Shown: positions 34,796-44,615, numbered from the stretch's first letter. The stretch is 64,000 bases of DNA from Pseudodesulfovibrio thermohalotolerans (GCF_021353295.2 NZ_CP120635.1:2683501-2747500), one strand, 5' to 3'. Made by a program: numbers and translations. The notes: generated by a model from the letters alone, not told the origin.

Positions 34796-34814
34796 TATAC
34801 CCTATAGGGGTATA
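34796..34814. promoter_or_regulatory. CsoR/CstR-like operator palindrome
   Basis: TATACCC-TATA-GGGGTATA type inverted repeat, 65 bases upstream of the ferredoxin gene start. A/T-rich ends with short G/C tracts are typical of operators bound by CsoR/RcnR/CstR-family repressors, which sense copper, nickel or persulfide. No gene for such a repressor is in the window. Confidence 0.5.
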
Positions 34815-34954
34815 AGCCGGAAAGTCAACCCCGGGATGGGCTTGCGGGGTGAAACCGTGCAAAACGGTCTTGCACAGCCCCCGGAGACAGACTAATTTTC
34901 GACACCAACACACCGTAATCAATTGAATTAATGACATTGTTGCCAATTCAACGT

Positions 34955-34981
34955 TTGACACTGCAACTGCTTTATTATAGA
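34955..34981 (+). promoter_or_regulatory. candidate promoter for citrate synthase
   Basis: Perfect TTGACA at 34955-34960 with TATAGA at 34976-34981 (15-base spacer) or TAGATA two bases on (17-base spacer). Predicts a leader of about 150 bases. Confidence 0.45.
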
Positions 34982-35140
34982 TAGTCGGTCTGGATTGTAA
35001 ATCCACCCTTGATCGGAAGCTTCCACCGCATGGTACGGCCTGACCTCCAAAGGCCGACCGGAACCAGGCCAAACGACCGAATATTATTTCATAACCCGAC
35101 AACGGTCGGGAGGCTTGACGTATTTTCCAGAGGTAACGAG

Positions 35141-36448
35141 ATGCTCAAAGACGACAAATGCGCCTGCGGCAAAACCGCCAAACTCATCATCGACGACCAG
35201 ACCTTCGAGCTGCCCGTCATCGTCGGCACCGAGAACGAACACGCCATCGACATCACTTCCCTGCGAAGCGAGACCGGATACATCACCTTTGATCCGGGTT
35301 ACGCCAACACCGGCTCGTGCAAGAGCAACGTGACCTTCGTGGACGGCGAAAACGGCATCCTGCGCTACCGGGGCTACCCCATCGAGGACCTGGCCGCACA
35401 CGGAACGTTCATCGAAACCGCCTACCTGCTCATCTTCGGCGAGCTGCCCACCAGGGCCCAGCGCCAGAAATTCCGCGACCTCCTGAGCGAACAGGAACTG
35501 CTGCACGAAGGCTTGAGGCACCACTTCGAAGGATTCCCGTCCACCGGACACCCCATGGCCATCCTGTCCGCCGTCATCAACGCCCAGGGCTGCTACCATC
35601 CCGATCTGCTGGAGATATCCTCCAAGGAGGACTTCCTGCGGGCCGCGGCGAAAATCATTTCCAAGGTGCGGACCATCGCGGCCTGGTCATACCGCAAGGC
35701 GCAGGGGCTGCCGTTCATGTACCCCGACCCGAAGCTCTCCTACTGCCGAAACTTCCTGCACATGATGCACTCCATCCCGCACCGCCAGTTCGAGCCCACG
35801 GACGCCGAGGTGAGAGCCCTGACCCTCTTCTTCCTGCTCCATGCCGACCACGAGCAGAACTGCTCCTGCTCCACCGTGCGTATGGTCCAGTCCACCGAGG
35901 CCAACCTGTTCGCCTCGGTCTCGGCCGGAATCTGCGCCCTGTGGGGACGCCTCCACGGCGGGGCCAACGCGGGCGTCATCCAGATGCTCGAAGAGATTCA
36001 CGAGGGCGGGACGTCCATCCCCGAGTACATCGAAAAGGTCAAAAGGAAGGAATGCAAGCTCATGGGCTTCGGCCACCGCATTTACAAATCCTTCGACCCC
36101 CGCGCCAAGATACTGCGCAAGGCCGCCCACGACATGCTCGAATCCACGGGCCACGACGATCCGCTGCTGGACATCGCCCTGGAGCTGGCCGAAGCTGCCA
36201 TGAGCGACGACTACTTCATCGAGCGCAAACTGTACCCCAATGTGGACTTCTACTCCGGCATCATCCTGCGCACCCTGAACATCCCGGTGAACATGTTCAC
36301 GGTGATGTTCGCCATCGGCCGCATGCCCGGCTGGATCGCCCATTGGTACGAGGCCTACGCGGACGGCACCACCAAGATTCACCGCCCGCGCCAGATTTAC
36401 ACGGGTCGCGAGCCCCGGACCTACATTCCCCTGGATTCCAGACTGTAA
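35141..36448 (+). CDS. gltA: citrate synthase (Si type)
   Basis: 435 residues from ATG 35141, preceded by AGAGG. Type II hexameric-like citrate synthase: CKSNVTFVDGENGILRYRGYP in part, HADHEQNCSCSTVRM, the active-site His in LHGGANAGV, GFGHRIYKSFDPRA and the catalytic Asp in NVDFYSG. It condenses acetyl-CoA and oxaloacetate. The N-terminal CACGK segment could be a small metal site or simply the family's beta domain. The long leader and inverted repeats upstream suggest regulated expression. Not the Re-type enzyme reported in some Desulfovibrio. Confidence 0.95.
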   Translation: MLKDDKCACGKTAKLIIDDQTFELPVIVGTENEHAIDITSLRSETGYITFDPGYANTGSCKSNVTFVDGENGILRYRGYPIEDLAAHGTFIETAYLLIFGELPTRAQRQKFRDLLSEQELLHEGLRHHFEGFPSTGHPMAILSAVINAQGCYHPDLLEISSKEDFLRAAAKIISKVRTIAAWSYRKAQGLPFMYPDPKLSYCRNFLHMMHSIPHRQFEPTDAEVRALTLFFLLHADHEQNCSCSTVRMVQSTEANLFASVSAGICALWGRLHGGANAGVIQMLEEIHEGGTSIPEYIEKVKRKECKLMGFGHRIYKSFDPRAKILRKAAHDMLESTGHDDPLLDIALELAEAAMSDDYFIERKLYPNVDFYSGIILRTLNIPVNMFTVMFAIGRMPGWIAHWYEAYADGTTKIHRPRQIYTGREPRTYIPLDSRL

Positions 36449-36456
36449 GCAACCAT

Positions 36457-36488
36457 CGGGGCCCCATCGGGGGCCCCGTCTCCTTTCC
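36457..36488 (+). terminator. terminator after citrate synthase
   Basis: GGGGCCCC-ATC-GGGGGCCCC followed by GTCTCCTTT; U-run is weak. Confidence 0.6.
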
Positions 36489-36512
36489 GCTTGTCGGGAG
36501 CCTCTCCCCTTA

Positions 36513-37292
36513 ATGAACACTCCGAAAAGAATCAAAAAAATCGCCTGCGTGGCCTCGAACTCGCCCAGGGCGCAAGAAGGCCTCAGGCAACTTGCCGAAT
36601 GCCACGACCTGGTCCCGGCCGACGAAGCCGACGCCCTGGTGGCGTTGGGCGGCGACGGCTTCATGCTCCAGACCATGCACGACTACATGGACACGGGCAT
36701 CCCCATCTATGGCATGAACCGGGGCACCATCGGCTTCCTGATGAACCGTTTCGAGCCGGACGGGCTCCTGGAACGGCTCAACCGGACCCAGGGGCTCATT
36801 CTCAACCCCCTGGTCATGACCGCGACCACCGCCGAGGGGCAGACCTGCTCGGCCCTGGCCTTCAACGAGGTGGCCCTGCACCGCTATTCGCAGCAGTCGG
36901 CCAACATCCGGGTGTGCATCAACGGACGCGAACGGCTGGACAAACTCGTCTGCGACGGCATCATGGTGGCCACCCCTGCCGGATCGACAGCCTACAACCT
37001 GTCGGCCCACGGTCCGATCATCCCGCTCGGGTCCAACGTCCTGGCCCTAACCCCGGTCAGCCCGTTCCGCCCCCGGCGATGGAACGGCGCGCTCCTGCCC
37101 CACTCTGCCGAAGTGGTGTTCGACATCCTCGACCCCGGACGCAGGCCCGTGGGAGCGGCCGCCGACTCGTTCGAGGTACGCGATGTGGCACGGGTGCGCG
37201 TGGTCGAAGACCACTCCCGCCCCGCCACGGTCCTGTTCGACCCCGATCACTCCCTGGAAGAGCGAATATTCAACGAACAATTCGTCCACTGA
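36513..37292 (+). CDS. nadK: NAD kinase
   Basis: 259 residues. The nucleotide motif LVALGGDGFMLQTMH, GMNRGTIGFLMNRF, FNEVALHR and DGIMVATPAGSTAYNLSAHGP define the family. It phosphorylates NAD to NADP in the cytoplasm. The N-terminal region is short compared with E. coli NadK, which is within the range of the family. No strong ribosome site is visible (CCTCTCCCCTTA before ATG). Citrate synthase lies upstream across a terminator. Confidence 0.93.
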   Translation: MNTPKRIKKIACVASNSPRAQEGLRQLAECHDLVPADEADALVALGGDGFMLQTMHDYMDTGIPIYGMNRGTIGFLMNRFEPDGLLERLNRTQGLILNPLVMTATTAEGQTCSALAFNEVALHRYSQQSANIRVCINGRERLDKLVCDGIMVATPAGSTAYNLSAHGPIIPLGSNVLALTPVSPFRPRRWNGALLPHSAEVVFDILDPGRRPVGAAADSFEVRDVARVRVVEDHSRPATVLFDPDHSLEERIFNEQFVH

Positions 37293-37315
37293 CCCGGCAC
37301 CCCCGAGGCCCCGCA

Positions 37316-37343
37316 TTGTACAACCGGGCAAATACGGTATAGT
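37316..37343 (+). promoter_or_regulatory. candidate promoter for DEAD-box helicase
   Basis: TTGTAC (37316-37321) and TATAGT (37338-37343), 16-base spacer; leader of about 75 bases. Confidence 0.5.
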
Positions 37344-37427
37344 GTTGCCCGCAACGAACGAATTTCTTGTTCCGGTCCTCTCTGAATATAATCCATGGCC
37401 GGAATCCACATCACACAGTAGGTAAAA

Positions 37428-39188
37428 ATGGAAAACGACAATCTGCATCCCGAAAACGGGACCGACACCCCGGAAAACGGCCCTGCGCCGATAACATTCG
37501 AAACCCTGCCCGATACGCTTCGGCGGGCCTGCGACCGCGCCGGATGGGACAAGCTCATGCCGGTCCAGGAACGCGCCATACCCTTCCTCCTCGACAATCA
37601 GGACGTCATGGTCCAGGCCCGGACCGGCTCCGGCAAAACCGGCGCATTCGTCCTGCCGCTCATGGAAAAGCTCGACCCGACACGGCACACCTGCCAGGCT
37701 CTGGTCATGGTTCCCACCCGCGAACTCGCCAAACAGGTCGCCCAGGAGGCGCGGATGCTGGCCGGCGACGAGCTCAAGGTGGTGGCCGTGTACGGCGGCG
37801 TGGGCTACAAGGAACAGCTCGACGCCTTCCGCGAAGGTGCGAACCTGGTTGTCGGAACCCCCGGCCGCATTCTTGACCACCTCATGCGCCGCAACCTGAC
37901 CCTCGACGACCTGCGCGTGCTCATCTTCGACGAAGCGGACCGGATGCTCTCCGTGGGCTTCTACCCGGACATGGTCGAGGTGAAACGGTATCTGCCCCGC
38001 AACATCGACGGGGCCTTCATGTTCTCGGCCACCTTCCCGCCCAGCGTGTTGCGCCTGGCCGAAGAGTTCATGTACAAGCCGGAATTTCTGAGCCTTTCAT
38101 CAGACGAAACCAACGTCTCCGCCATCTCCCACCAGTTTGTGGAGGTTCCGGCCATGGGCAAGGAGCGCAAGCTCATCAAGCTCATCGAACTGGAAAATCC
38201 CTCCTCGGCCATCATTTTCTCCAACACCAAGCGGAACGTGGAGTTCATCGCCGCCCTGCTGGCCCAGTTCGGGTTCGACGCGGAAGGGCTGACATCGGAC
38301 CTGACCCAGAACAAGCGCGAGCGGCTCATGACCCGCATCAAGGAAGGCAAGCTCCGCTTCCTGGTGGCCACTGACGTTGCCGCGCGAGGCATCGACATCC
38401 CGGAGCTGTCCCACGTGTTCATGATGGAGCCGCCCGAGGACCCCGAGTCCTACGTGCACCGCGCGGGCCGCACCGGCCGCGCCGGGGCCACGGGCACGGC
38501 CATCACCCTGGTGGACGTCATTCAGCGGATCGAACTGGAGCGCATCGCCTCCCGGTTCAAGATTCACTTTGAAGAGATCAAGGACCCTACCGATGACGAT
38601 GTGACCGCCATCATCGGGGAACGGCTGACCGCCATCCTTGAAAAAAGATTCCGCAAGCTGACCAACCTCCAACAGGAGCGGGTCTCCCGCTTCCTGCCCA
38701 TCGCCAAGAATTACGCTGAGCATGAGGACTCCCTTTCCCTGCTGGCCATGCTCCTGGACGAGTTGTACCAGCCCACACTGCACGGCAAGCCCGCCGAGCC
38801 CGACACCGCCCCCGAACCGCAGCGCGAACGGCCCGCCCGCAATCGCGGCGGGCGCAAACGCAACCCCGAGAGCGCGCCCAGGGAACAACGCCAGGCCAAA
38901 CCCGCCCGGGACGAGGATTCCGACGAATTCCCGGCGGCCAAGGAACAGTCCCGTCCGCCCAAGGCCAAGGGCAAACGCCCGGCCAAGCCCGAGAGCAAAC
39001 GCCCGGCCAAGCCCGAAGGCAAGCGCCCGGCCGACCCCGCTGAATCCGCCGAGCCTCCCAAGCCCGCCAAGCCTTCCAAGCCCGTCGAAGCGCGGGAAAG
39101 CGCTCCGGCTGACGGTGAGGACGGCGCTCCCAAGGCCAGACCCAAGCGGCGCAGGCGCAGAAGAAAGCGCAAGCCTTCCGGCAACTAG
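37428..39188 (+). CDS. DEAD-box RNA helicase with long basic low-complexity tail
   Basis: 586 residues. The core (1-370) has all helicase motifs: Q-motif region with PVQERAIPFLL, ARTGSGKT near 63, TPGRILDHL, DEAD near 167, FSATFPPS, ATDVAARGIDIPELSH and HRAGRTGRAG. Residues 370-450 form a helical/RNA-binding extension similar to CsdA. The last 130 residues are disordered and built from Lys-Pro-Ala-Glu repeats (GKRPAKPE, SKRPAKPE, GKRPADPA), ending in a run of Arg/Lys. It probably remodels rRNA or mRNA. Followed after 3 bases by the next gene. Confidence 0.92.
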   Translation: MENDNLHPENGTDTPENGPAPITFETLPDTLRRACDRAGWDKLMPVQERAIPFLLDNQDVMVQARTGSGKTGAFVLPLMEKLDPTRHTCQALVMVPTRELAKQVAQEARMLAGDELKVVAVYGGVGYKEQLDAFREGANLVVGTPGRILDHLMRRNLTLDDLRVLIFDEADRMLSVGFYPDMVEVKRYLPRNIDGAFMFSATFPPSVLRLAEEFMYKPEFLSLSSDETNVSAISHQFVEVPAMGKERKLIKLIELENPSSAIIFSNTKRNVEFIAALLAQFGFDAEGLTSDLTQNKRERLMTRIKEGKLRFLVATDVAARGIDIPELSHVFMMEPPEDPESYVHRAGRTGRAGATGTAITLVDVIQRIELERIASRFKIHFEEIKDPTDDDVTAIIGERLTAILEKRFRKLTNLQQERVSRFLPIAKNYAEHEDSLSLLAMLLDELYQPTLHGKPAEPDTAPEPQRERPARNRGGRKRNPESAPREQRQAKPARDEDSDEFPAAKEQSRPPKAKGKRPAKPESKRPAKPEGKRPADPAESAEPPKPAKPSKPVEARESAPADGEDGAPKARPKRRRRRRKRKPSGN

Positions 39189-39191
39189 GCC

Positions 39192-39980
39192 GTGAACCGC
39201 GAAAACCTGATTCTCGGCCTGGCAGCAGGCTATCACTACGGCGACGTTCGCCCGTTTCTCGCCTCCCTGAACAGGGCGGCGTATTCGGGCGATCTCGTTT
39301 TCTTCGTGTCGGAAACAACCCGGGACCTGGACCGCATCCGAGCCCACGGTGCCGAACTTAGGCCCATGGAGCGGCGGCCCGGCCTGGAGGCGGTGCCCTG
39401 CAACGGACTGCGTTACTTTCTGTATCTGGATTACCTGACGTCGTGCGCCCACCGATACGACCGCATCCTCATCGCCGACGTGCGTGACGTAATCTTCCAG
39501 CGCGACCCATTCGATTACACCTGGCCGGAAGGCATCTGCTGCACCCTTGAGGACCGCTCGGCCACGGTGGGCTCGTGCCCCTTCAACGCCCGTTGGGTGC
39601 GCGGGCACCTGGGCGAAGAGGCCCTCGACGCCATCGCGGACCGGCCCGTGTCCTGTTCCGGGACCACCGTGGCGGACCATGCGTCCATGCTCGCCTACCT
39701 GAAGCGAATGACCGAACTGCTGCTGCCCCCGTCAACGGGCGAATACATGGCCGGATACGATCAGGGGGTGCACAACCATCTGATCCACACGGACGCCCTC
39801 GACCGTCTGACCCTGTTCGATAATGCGGGACCGATCCTGACCCTGGCCCAGACCAGGGGAGAACCGGCCGTGAACGAACTGGGGGAAGTCCTGAACGACT
39901 CCGGGCAGGCCGCCCACCTGATTCATCAATACGACCGCAAGCCGTCGCTCTTCAAGATAATCCGGAAACGATACGCCTGA
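39192..39980 (+). CDS. glycosyltransferase-like protein
   Basis: 262 residues, GTG start 3 bases after the helicase stop. The sequence looks like a GT-A-type fold: LILGLAAGYHYGDVRPFLASL, NGLRYFLYLDYL, and ILIADVRDVIFQRDPF, whose Asp-containing DVRD could be a DXD-like metal site, then EYMAGYDQGVHNHLIH. A sugar-transfer function is inferred from fold only. Coupling to an RNA helicase has no obvious functional meaning. The product has no signal peptide or membrane segment. Confidence 0.65.
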   Translation: MNRENLILGLAAGYHYGDVRPFLASLNRAAYSGDLVFFVSETTRDLDRIRAHGAELRPMERRPGLEAVPCNGLRYFLYLDYLTSCAHRYDRILIADVRDVIFQRDPFDYTWPEGICCTLEDRSATVGSCPFNARWVRGHLGEEALDAIADRPVSCSGTTVADHASMLAYLKRMTELLLPPSTGEYMAGYDQGVHNHLIHTDALDRLTLFDNAGPILTLAQTRGEPAVNELGEVLNDSGQAAHLIHQYDRKPSLFKIIRKRYA

Positions 39981-39993
39981 CCCGCGCGACCGA

Positions 39994-41031
39994 CTATTCG
40001 TCGGGCACGTCGTCGCCCACGTTCTCCCTGATCTTGAGAATGGCGTCCAGATTGTCGAGGAAATGATCCGTGAGACGCGGATCGAAATGCCTGCCCCGTT
40101 GCTCGCCGATATAGCTCCACGCCTTGTCCACGGGCCAGGCGGCCTTGTATGGCCGTATCGAGGTCAGCGCGTCGAACACATCGGCCAGGGCCACGATGCG
40201 TCCTTCCAGGGGAATATCCTCTCCTGACAGCCCGGCTGGATACCCCGATCCGTCCCATCGCTCGTGATGCGTCAGGGCGATTCGCCGGGCCGTGACCATG
40301 AGCCGGTTGTCGTGCTCGCCGAGAATCTTTGCCCCGATGGTCGTATGGGTCTTCATGATTTCCCACTCTTCGGGATTGAGACGCTCGGGCTTTGTGAGGA
40401 TGTGGTCGGGGATGCCGATCTTGCCCACGTCATGCATGGGCGCGGCGCTGTAGAGGAGGTCAGCGGCCTCCCGGTCCAGCCCGGCAGCCAGGGCCAGGAC
40501 CCGGCAATAGCCGCTCATGCGGATGATATGCAGGCCTGTCTCGCTGTCCTTGTATTCGGCGGCAACGCAGAGCCTGCGGATGATCTGCAGCCTGGTCTCG
40601 TAGAGATCGCGGGAACGCTCGGCTACCTTGCGCTCCAGATCCAGGCTTTGATTGTGCAGGGCGAGATGAGTGCGCACGCGGGCCAGGACCACGGCCGGGC
40701 TGACCGGCTTGGTAATGTAATCCACGCCGCCAACCTCGAACCCCATGGTCTGATCCGACTCCTGATCCCGGGCCGTGACGAAAATGACCGGGATATTTTG
40801 GGAACGCAGGTCCGCCTTCAGCGTCCGACAGACGGTGTAGCCGTCCATGTGGGGCATCATGACGTCCAAAAGAATGATATCCGGCGGGCTCGTACGGACA
40901 AGATTCAACGCCTCCCGCCCGTTGAGCGCGGCCAGGACCCGATACTCGTCCTTGAGGGTCTCCACGAGCAGATCGAGATTCGCTGGTACGTCATCCACCA
41001 CCAGCACGGTTTGTTTGCCCCTGTCCGGCAT
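39994..41031 (-). CDS. response regulator with HD-GYP cyclic-di-GMP phosphodiesterase domain
   Basis: 345 residues. Receiver domain at 8-122 (VLVVDDVPANLDLL, phospho-Asp in ILLDVMMPHMDG, VTARD, ITKPVSP), a short coiled-coil linker, then HD-GYP at about 145-325: AAEYKDSETGLHIIRMSGY, PMHDVGKIGIPD, HHERWDGSGYPAGLSGEDIP and ALADVFDALTS. The metal ligands and GYP motif are intact, so it should hydrolyse c-di-GMP under control of phosphorylation. Divergent from the hybrid kinase at 41261, the likely partner in the same local cluster. Confidence 0.94.
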   Translation of the reverse strand: MPDRGKQTVLVVDDVPANLDLLVETLKDEYRVLAALNGREALNLVRTSPPDIILLDVMMPHMDGYTVCRTLKADLRSQNIPVIFVTARDQESDQTMGFEVGGVDYITKPVSPAVVLARVRTHLALHNQSLDLERKVAERSRDLYETRLQIIRRLCVAAEYKDSETGLHIIRMSGYCRVLALAAGLDREAADLLYSAAPMHDVGKIGIPDHILTKPERLNPEEWEIMKTHTTIGAKILGEHDNRLMVTARRIALTHHERWDGSGYPAGLSGEDIPLEGRIVALADVFDALTSIRPYKAAWPVDKAWSYIGEQRGRHFDPRLTDHFLDNLDAILKIRENVGDDVPDE

Positions 41032-41260
41032 ATATCCTCCGATATTTTACCCACAGCAACCTGTCTGCGATCTTCACGATTTGAACATGCACAGGCAATT
41101 ATAATTGAACCAAATACGACATGAATCCTTATATAACGTCAACAATGCAAATCTGTTGCGGCAAACAAGAAAAAGCTGCGATTATAATACGCGACGGGTA
41201 GAATCTCTGATATTGTAATTCCAAACAGAAACAATAGGACTCAACGCGGAAACGAGCCCC

Positions 41261-44200
41261 ATGCTGAAGCACTTCTCCGACACCTCGCTGGCCCTTCGCA
41301 GTTTTGTGGGGACTGTCCTCTTCCTGACCTTGCTGTCCGGGACAGGTCTTTATTTCCTGTACAGACAGGAAGCGAACTCCATCGAAAAATCCCTCAAGCT
41401 GAACGAATCCATCCACAACAAAATGGTCGCCCAGAGCATCAACCTGGACCTCAAGGCCCTGTTCATAGACCTCTACCTTGTGGCCAATCACGTGGAGACC
41501 AAGCGTTTCCTGCAATTCCGGGACAACAACACGCGCCACGACCTCGAAACCGAACTTCTGACCCTGAGTTCCATTAGCAAGGCCTACGATCAATTACGGC
41601 TTCTGGACAACGACGGCATGGAGCTGATCCGGGTCAACTACAACAACGGGAACCCCGCGCCGGTTCCTCCAAGCGAGCTTCAAAACAAATCGAAACGTTA
41701 TTATTTTCTTGAATCGCTGCCCCTTAAAAACGGTGAGATATACGTATCCCGATTCGATCTGAACATCGAAAACGGGAAAATCGAACTGCCGCTTAAACCC
41801 ATGATACGGGTATCCACCCCTGTCTACGACGACACCGGATGCCGCATCGGCATCGCCATCCTCAACTACCTCGGCCAACGGATCATAGATCGCCTCGACA
41901 ACGGCAAGGACCCCCTGGACAGCACGACCATCCTCCTCAACGAAGACGGTTACTGGCTGGCCTCGCCGCAGCCGGAAAAGAACTGGGCCTTCATGTACGA
42001 CAAGCGGAAGGACATCTGTTTCAGCGCGGAACACCCCCGGACCTGGGCCAAAATAAAAGCCTTGACCAACGGCCAGTTCACCTCCCCGGAAGGCATCTTC
42101 ACGGTGAGCACCATCAGTGTCGTCCCCAAGACCGACTCCGAGGTCAGGGTGACCCGCTCCCACCAATGGAAAGTCGTCTGCCTCACTTCGGCCGACGTAA
42201 TCCGGAGCAGCGTCAAGCCAGTTCTTCGCCACTACACGGTCATCTTCTGCGTCATTCTGCTAATGTCCGTTTTCATCGGCCTGACCCGGGCACGTTTCAT
42301 CGCGGCCCGCGAACGCAATGCCAAAGAACTTGAGGCCGCCAGGCTCGCGGCGGAAGAAGCGAACCGGGCCAAAAGCGACTTTCTCGCCCGCATGAGCCAT
42401 GAAATCCGCACGCCCATGAACGCCGTCATCGGCCTGACCCATCTCGCCCTGCGGACAGACCTGACGGCAAAGCAGTCGGACTACCTGTCCAAAATATCCT
42501 TGTCGGCCAACACCCTGCTCGGAATCATCAACGATATCCTGGACTTCTCCAAGATAGAGGCGGGCAGACTGACCGTTGAGGAGACGGACTTTCTTCTGGA
42601 CGACGTGTTCAACAACATCATCAATATGCTCGGTTTGTCGGCGGAACAAAAGGGCATCGAATTTCTGCTCATGGTCCGCAGCACGGTGCCCAACCGGCTC
42701 AGGGGCGACGCCCTTCGGCTCGGGCAGGTGCTGCTCAACCTGACCAACAACGCCATCAAGTTCACGGACAAGGGCGAAGTCATCCTCCAGGCCGAGCTTC
42801 TGGAACAGGACGGGCACAAGGCCGTCATCCGGTTCAGCGTCCGGGACACGGGCATCGGCATCAGCCCTGAGCATATGGAAGGACTGTTCAAACCGTTCAG
42901 CCAGGCCGACGGCTCCATATCCAGGGAATTCGGCGGGACCGGCCTCGGGCTGTCCATCAGCAAACGGCTGGTGGAAATGATGGACGGCGATATGGTCGTG
43001 ACCAGCGAGCCGGGCAAGGGCAGCGAATTTGCCTGCACGATCCCCTTCAAGCTGCAACCCGACCACGCGCGCGAATCCTTCGAATATCCATCGGAAATCA
43101 AGGGGTTGCGAGTTCTGGTGGTGGACGACAGCAAGATGTCGCGCATGGTCCTGTGCAAGATTCTTGAATCGTTCACCTTCAAGGTAAACGAGGCGTCCTG
43201 CGCAACCGACGCCCTGACCGCGATCGAAAAATGGGACAAGATCGACCCCATCAAGCTGGTCATCACGGACTGGAACATGCCGGACATGGACGGCATCAAA
43301 CTGTCCCGGCACATCCGCCTGAACACGACCATAACACGCAAGCCCAAGATCATCATGCTCACGGCCTACGGCCAGGAATCCATCCGCCACCGGGCCGAGA
43401 CGGCCGGCATAGACGGATTCATGCTCAAGCCGTTCAACCGCTCGATCCTGTTCGACACCATCATGGAAGTCCTCAGCGACCATGACGGGAGCACGCCCAA
43501 GCGTCCTCCCCGCCCCGATCAGACCGGAGTGCCCGCCAATCTGCTCGGAACACACATCCTCCTGGTCGAGGACAACGAAATCAACCAGCAGGTGGCCCGG
43601 GAGATTCTAGAAAGCGCGAACATCAAGGTGGCCATCGCCAACAACGGCGAGGAGGCTGCGGAAATGGCCCTGTCCCAGGACTACGACGCGGTGCTCATGG
43701 ATATCCAGATGCCGGTCATGGACGGGTTCCAGGCCGTCAAGGCCATTCGCGAGGGAGGCAAAACATCCCTGCCGATCATCGCCATGACCGCTCACGCCCT
43801 GGTGGGCGACCGGGAGAAGAGCCTCCAGGCAGGCATGAACGATCACGTGACCAAGCCCATCGACCCGGACGAGCTGATGCGGACCCTGTCCCAATGGCTG
43901 CCGGAACGAGAAGGCGAATCGCCTCCGCAGGCCGACTACGCACCGCCGTCCTCCTACACTTCGGATGACCTGCCGCGGATTCCCGGCCTGAACATGCATC
44001 GTGCCATTTCAAGACTGCGGGGTAACGCCAAGCTCTACCGAAAGCTGCTCATGGACTTCGCCCAGGACAGCGACGGCCTGTTGCGAAAACTGCTGGACCA
44101 CAACGAGGCCGAGAGATTCGAGGAGTGCCGCGCCGTGGCACACAACCTCAAAGGCGTGGCAGGCAACATCGGAGCCGACCGGCTGCATTCCCTGCTGACG

Positions 44201-44611
44201 GAACTTGAGCAGGCCCTGGACCTCGGCGGAAACGACCGGCCATTTCTCCTGGAAGAGACGACCCGCGAACTGCGTCAGGTGACAAGAGGCATCAAGGAGA
44301 CGCTTCGGCCCCCGGAAGAGCCGGAGCTGTCGAACGGCGACATGAACAGAATCGAGCCCGACGGACTCCAGAACATGCTGCCCGAGCTCGCCGAACTGCT
44401 CACCCTGCTCGACCGGCATGACATCGATGCCCAGAAACAATTCCGCGCCATACGGGAACGGTTGACGACCTGCGCCCCGGCCTATGCCCGCGAGCTGGCC
44501 AGGCTCATCGACCAGTTCGATTTCACCACGGCGGGCGAAGGGCTGCGCGATCTGATGGCGCATTGTCGGGACGGCGCGTGCACGGACGAAACGCTATCCG
44601 GCGGGGAGTAG
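41261..44611 (+). CDS. hybrid sensor histidine kinase with two receivers and HPt domain
   Basis: 1116 residues. Membrane segments at about 12-34 and 325-345 enclose a periplasmic sensor of about 290 residues (Cache-like). Then HisKA with phospho-His380 (ARMSHEIRTPMNAVIG), HATPase with GDALRLGQVLLNLTNNAIKF, DTGIGISPEHMEGLF and GGTGLGLSISKRLV, receiver 1 at about 610-735 (VLVVDDSKMSRMVL), receiver 2 at about 765-885 (ILLVEDNEINQQVA, VLMDIQMPVMDG), and an HPt domain at about 905-1010 with AVAHNLKGVAGNIG. It is a full phosphorelay protein of the BarA/TorS type. The HD-GYP regulator next to it is a plausible final receiver. Confidence 0.93.
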   Translation: MLKHFSDTSLALRSFVGTVLFLTLLSGTGLYFLYRQEANSIEKSLKLNESIHNKMVAQSINLDLKALFIDLYLVANHVETKRFLQFRDNNTRHDLETELLTLSSISKAYDQLRLLDNDGMELIRVNYNNGNPAPVPPSELQNKSKRYYFLESLPLKNGEIYVSRFDLNIENGKIELPLKPMIRVSTPVYDDTGCRIGIAILNYLGQRIIDRLDNGKDPLDSTTILLNEDGYWLASPQPEKNWAFMYDKRKDICFSAEHPRTWAKIKALTNGQFTSPEGIFTVSTISVVPKTDSEVRVTRSHQWKVVCLTSADVIRSSVKPVLRHYTVIFCVILLMSVFIGLTRARFIAARERNAKELEAARLAAEEANRAKSDFLARMSHEIRTPMNAVIGLTHLALRTDLTAKQSDYLSKISLSANTLLGIINDILDFSKIEAGRLTVEETDFLLDDVFNNIINMLGLSAEQKGIEFLLMVRSTVPNRLRGDALRLGQVLLNLTNNAIKFTDKGEVILQAELLEQDGHKAVIRFSVRDTGIGISPEHMEGLFKPFSQADGSISREFGGTGLGLSISKRLVEMMDGDMVVTSEPGKGSEFACTIPFKLQPDHARESFEYPSEIKGLRVLVVDDSKMSRMVLCKILESFTFKVNEASCATDALTAIEKWDKIDPIKLVITDWNMPDMDGIKLSRHIRLNTTITRKPKIIMLTAYGQESIRHRAETAGIDGFMLKPFNRSILFDTIMEVLSDHDGSTPKRPPRPDQTGVPANLLGTHILLVEDNEINQQVAREILESANIKVAIANNGEEAAEMALSQDYDAVLMDIQMPVMDGFQAVKAIREGGKTSLPIIAMTAHALVGDREKSLQAGMNDHVTKPIDPDELMRTLSQWLPEREGESPPQADYAPPSSYTSDDLPRIPGLNMHRAISRLRGNAKLYRKLLMDFAQDSDGLLRKLLDHNEAERFEECRAVAHNLKGVAGNIGADRLHSLLTELEQALDLGGNDRPFLLEETTRELRQVTRGIKETLRPPEEPELSNGDMNRIEPDGLQNMLPELAELLTLLDRHDIDAQKQFRAIRERLTTCAPAYARELARLIDQFDFTTAGEGLRDLMAHCRDGACTDETLSGGE

Positions 44612-44615
44612 GGAA

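Larger units (their letters stand above)
34732..35140. promoter_or_regulatory. divergent control region between ferredoxin operon and citrate synthase
   Basis: 409 bases without a gene. Besides the CsoR-like palindrome it holds an inverted repeat GTGCAA-N7-TTGCAC (34857-34875), another TTGAATT-N15-AATTCAA (34923-34951), a promoter (next entry) and, in the citrate synthase leader, a CCCGAC-AAC-GGTCGGG hairpin near 35096-35112. Confidence 0.5.
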
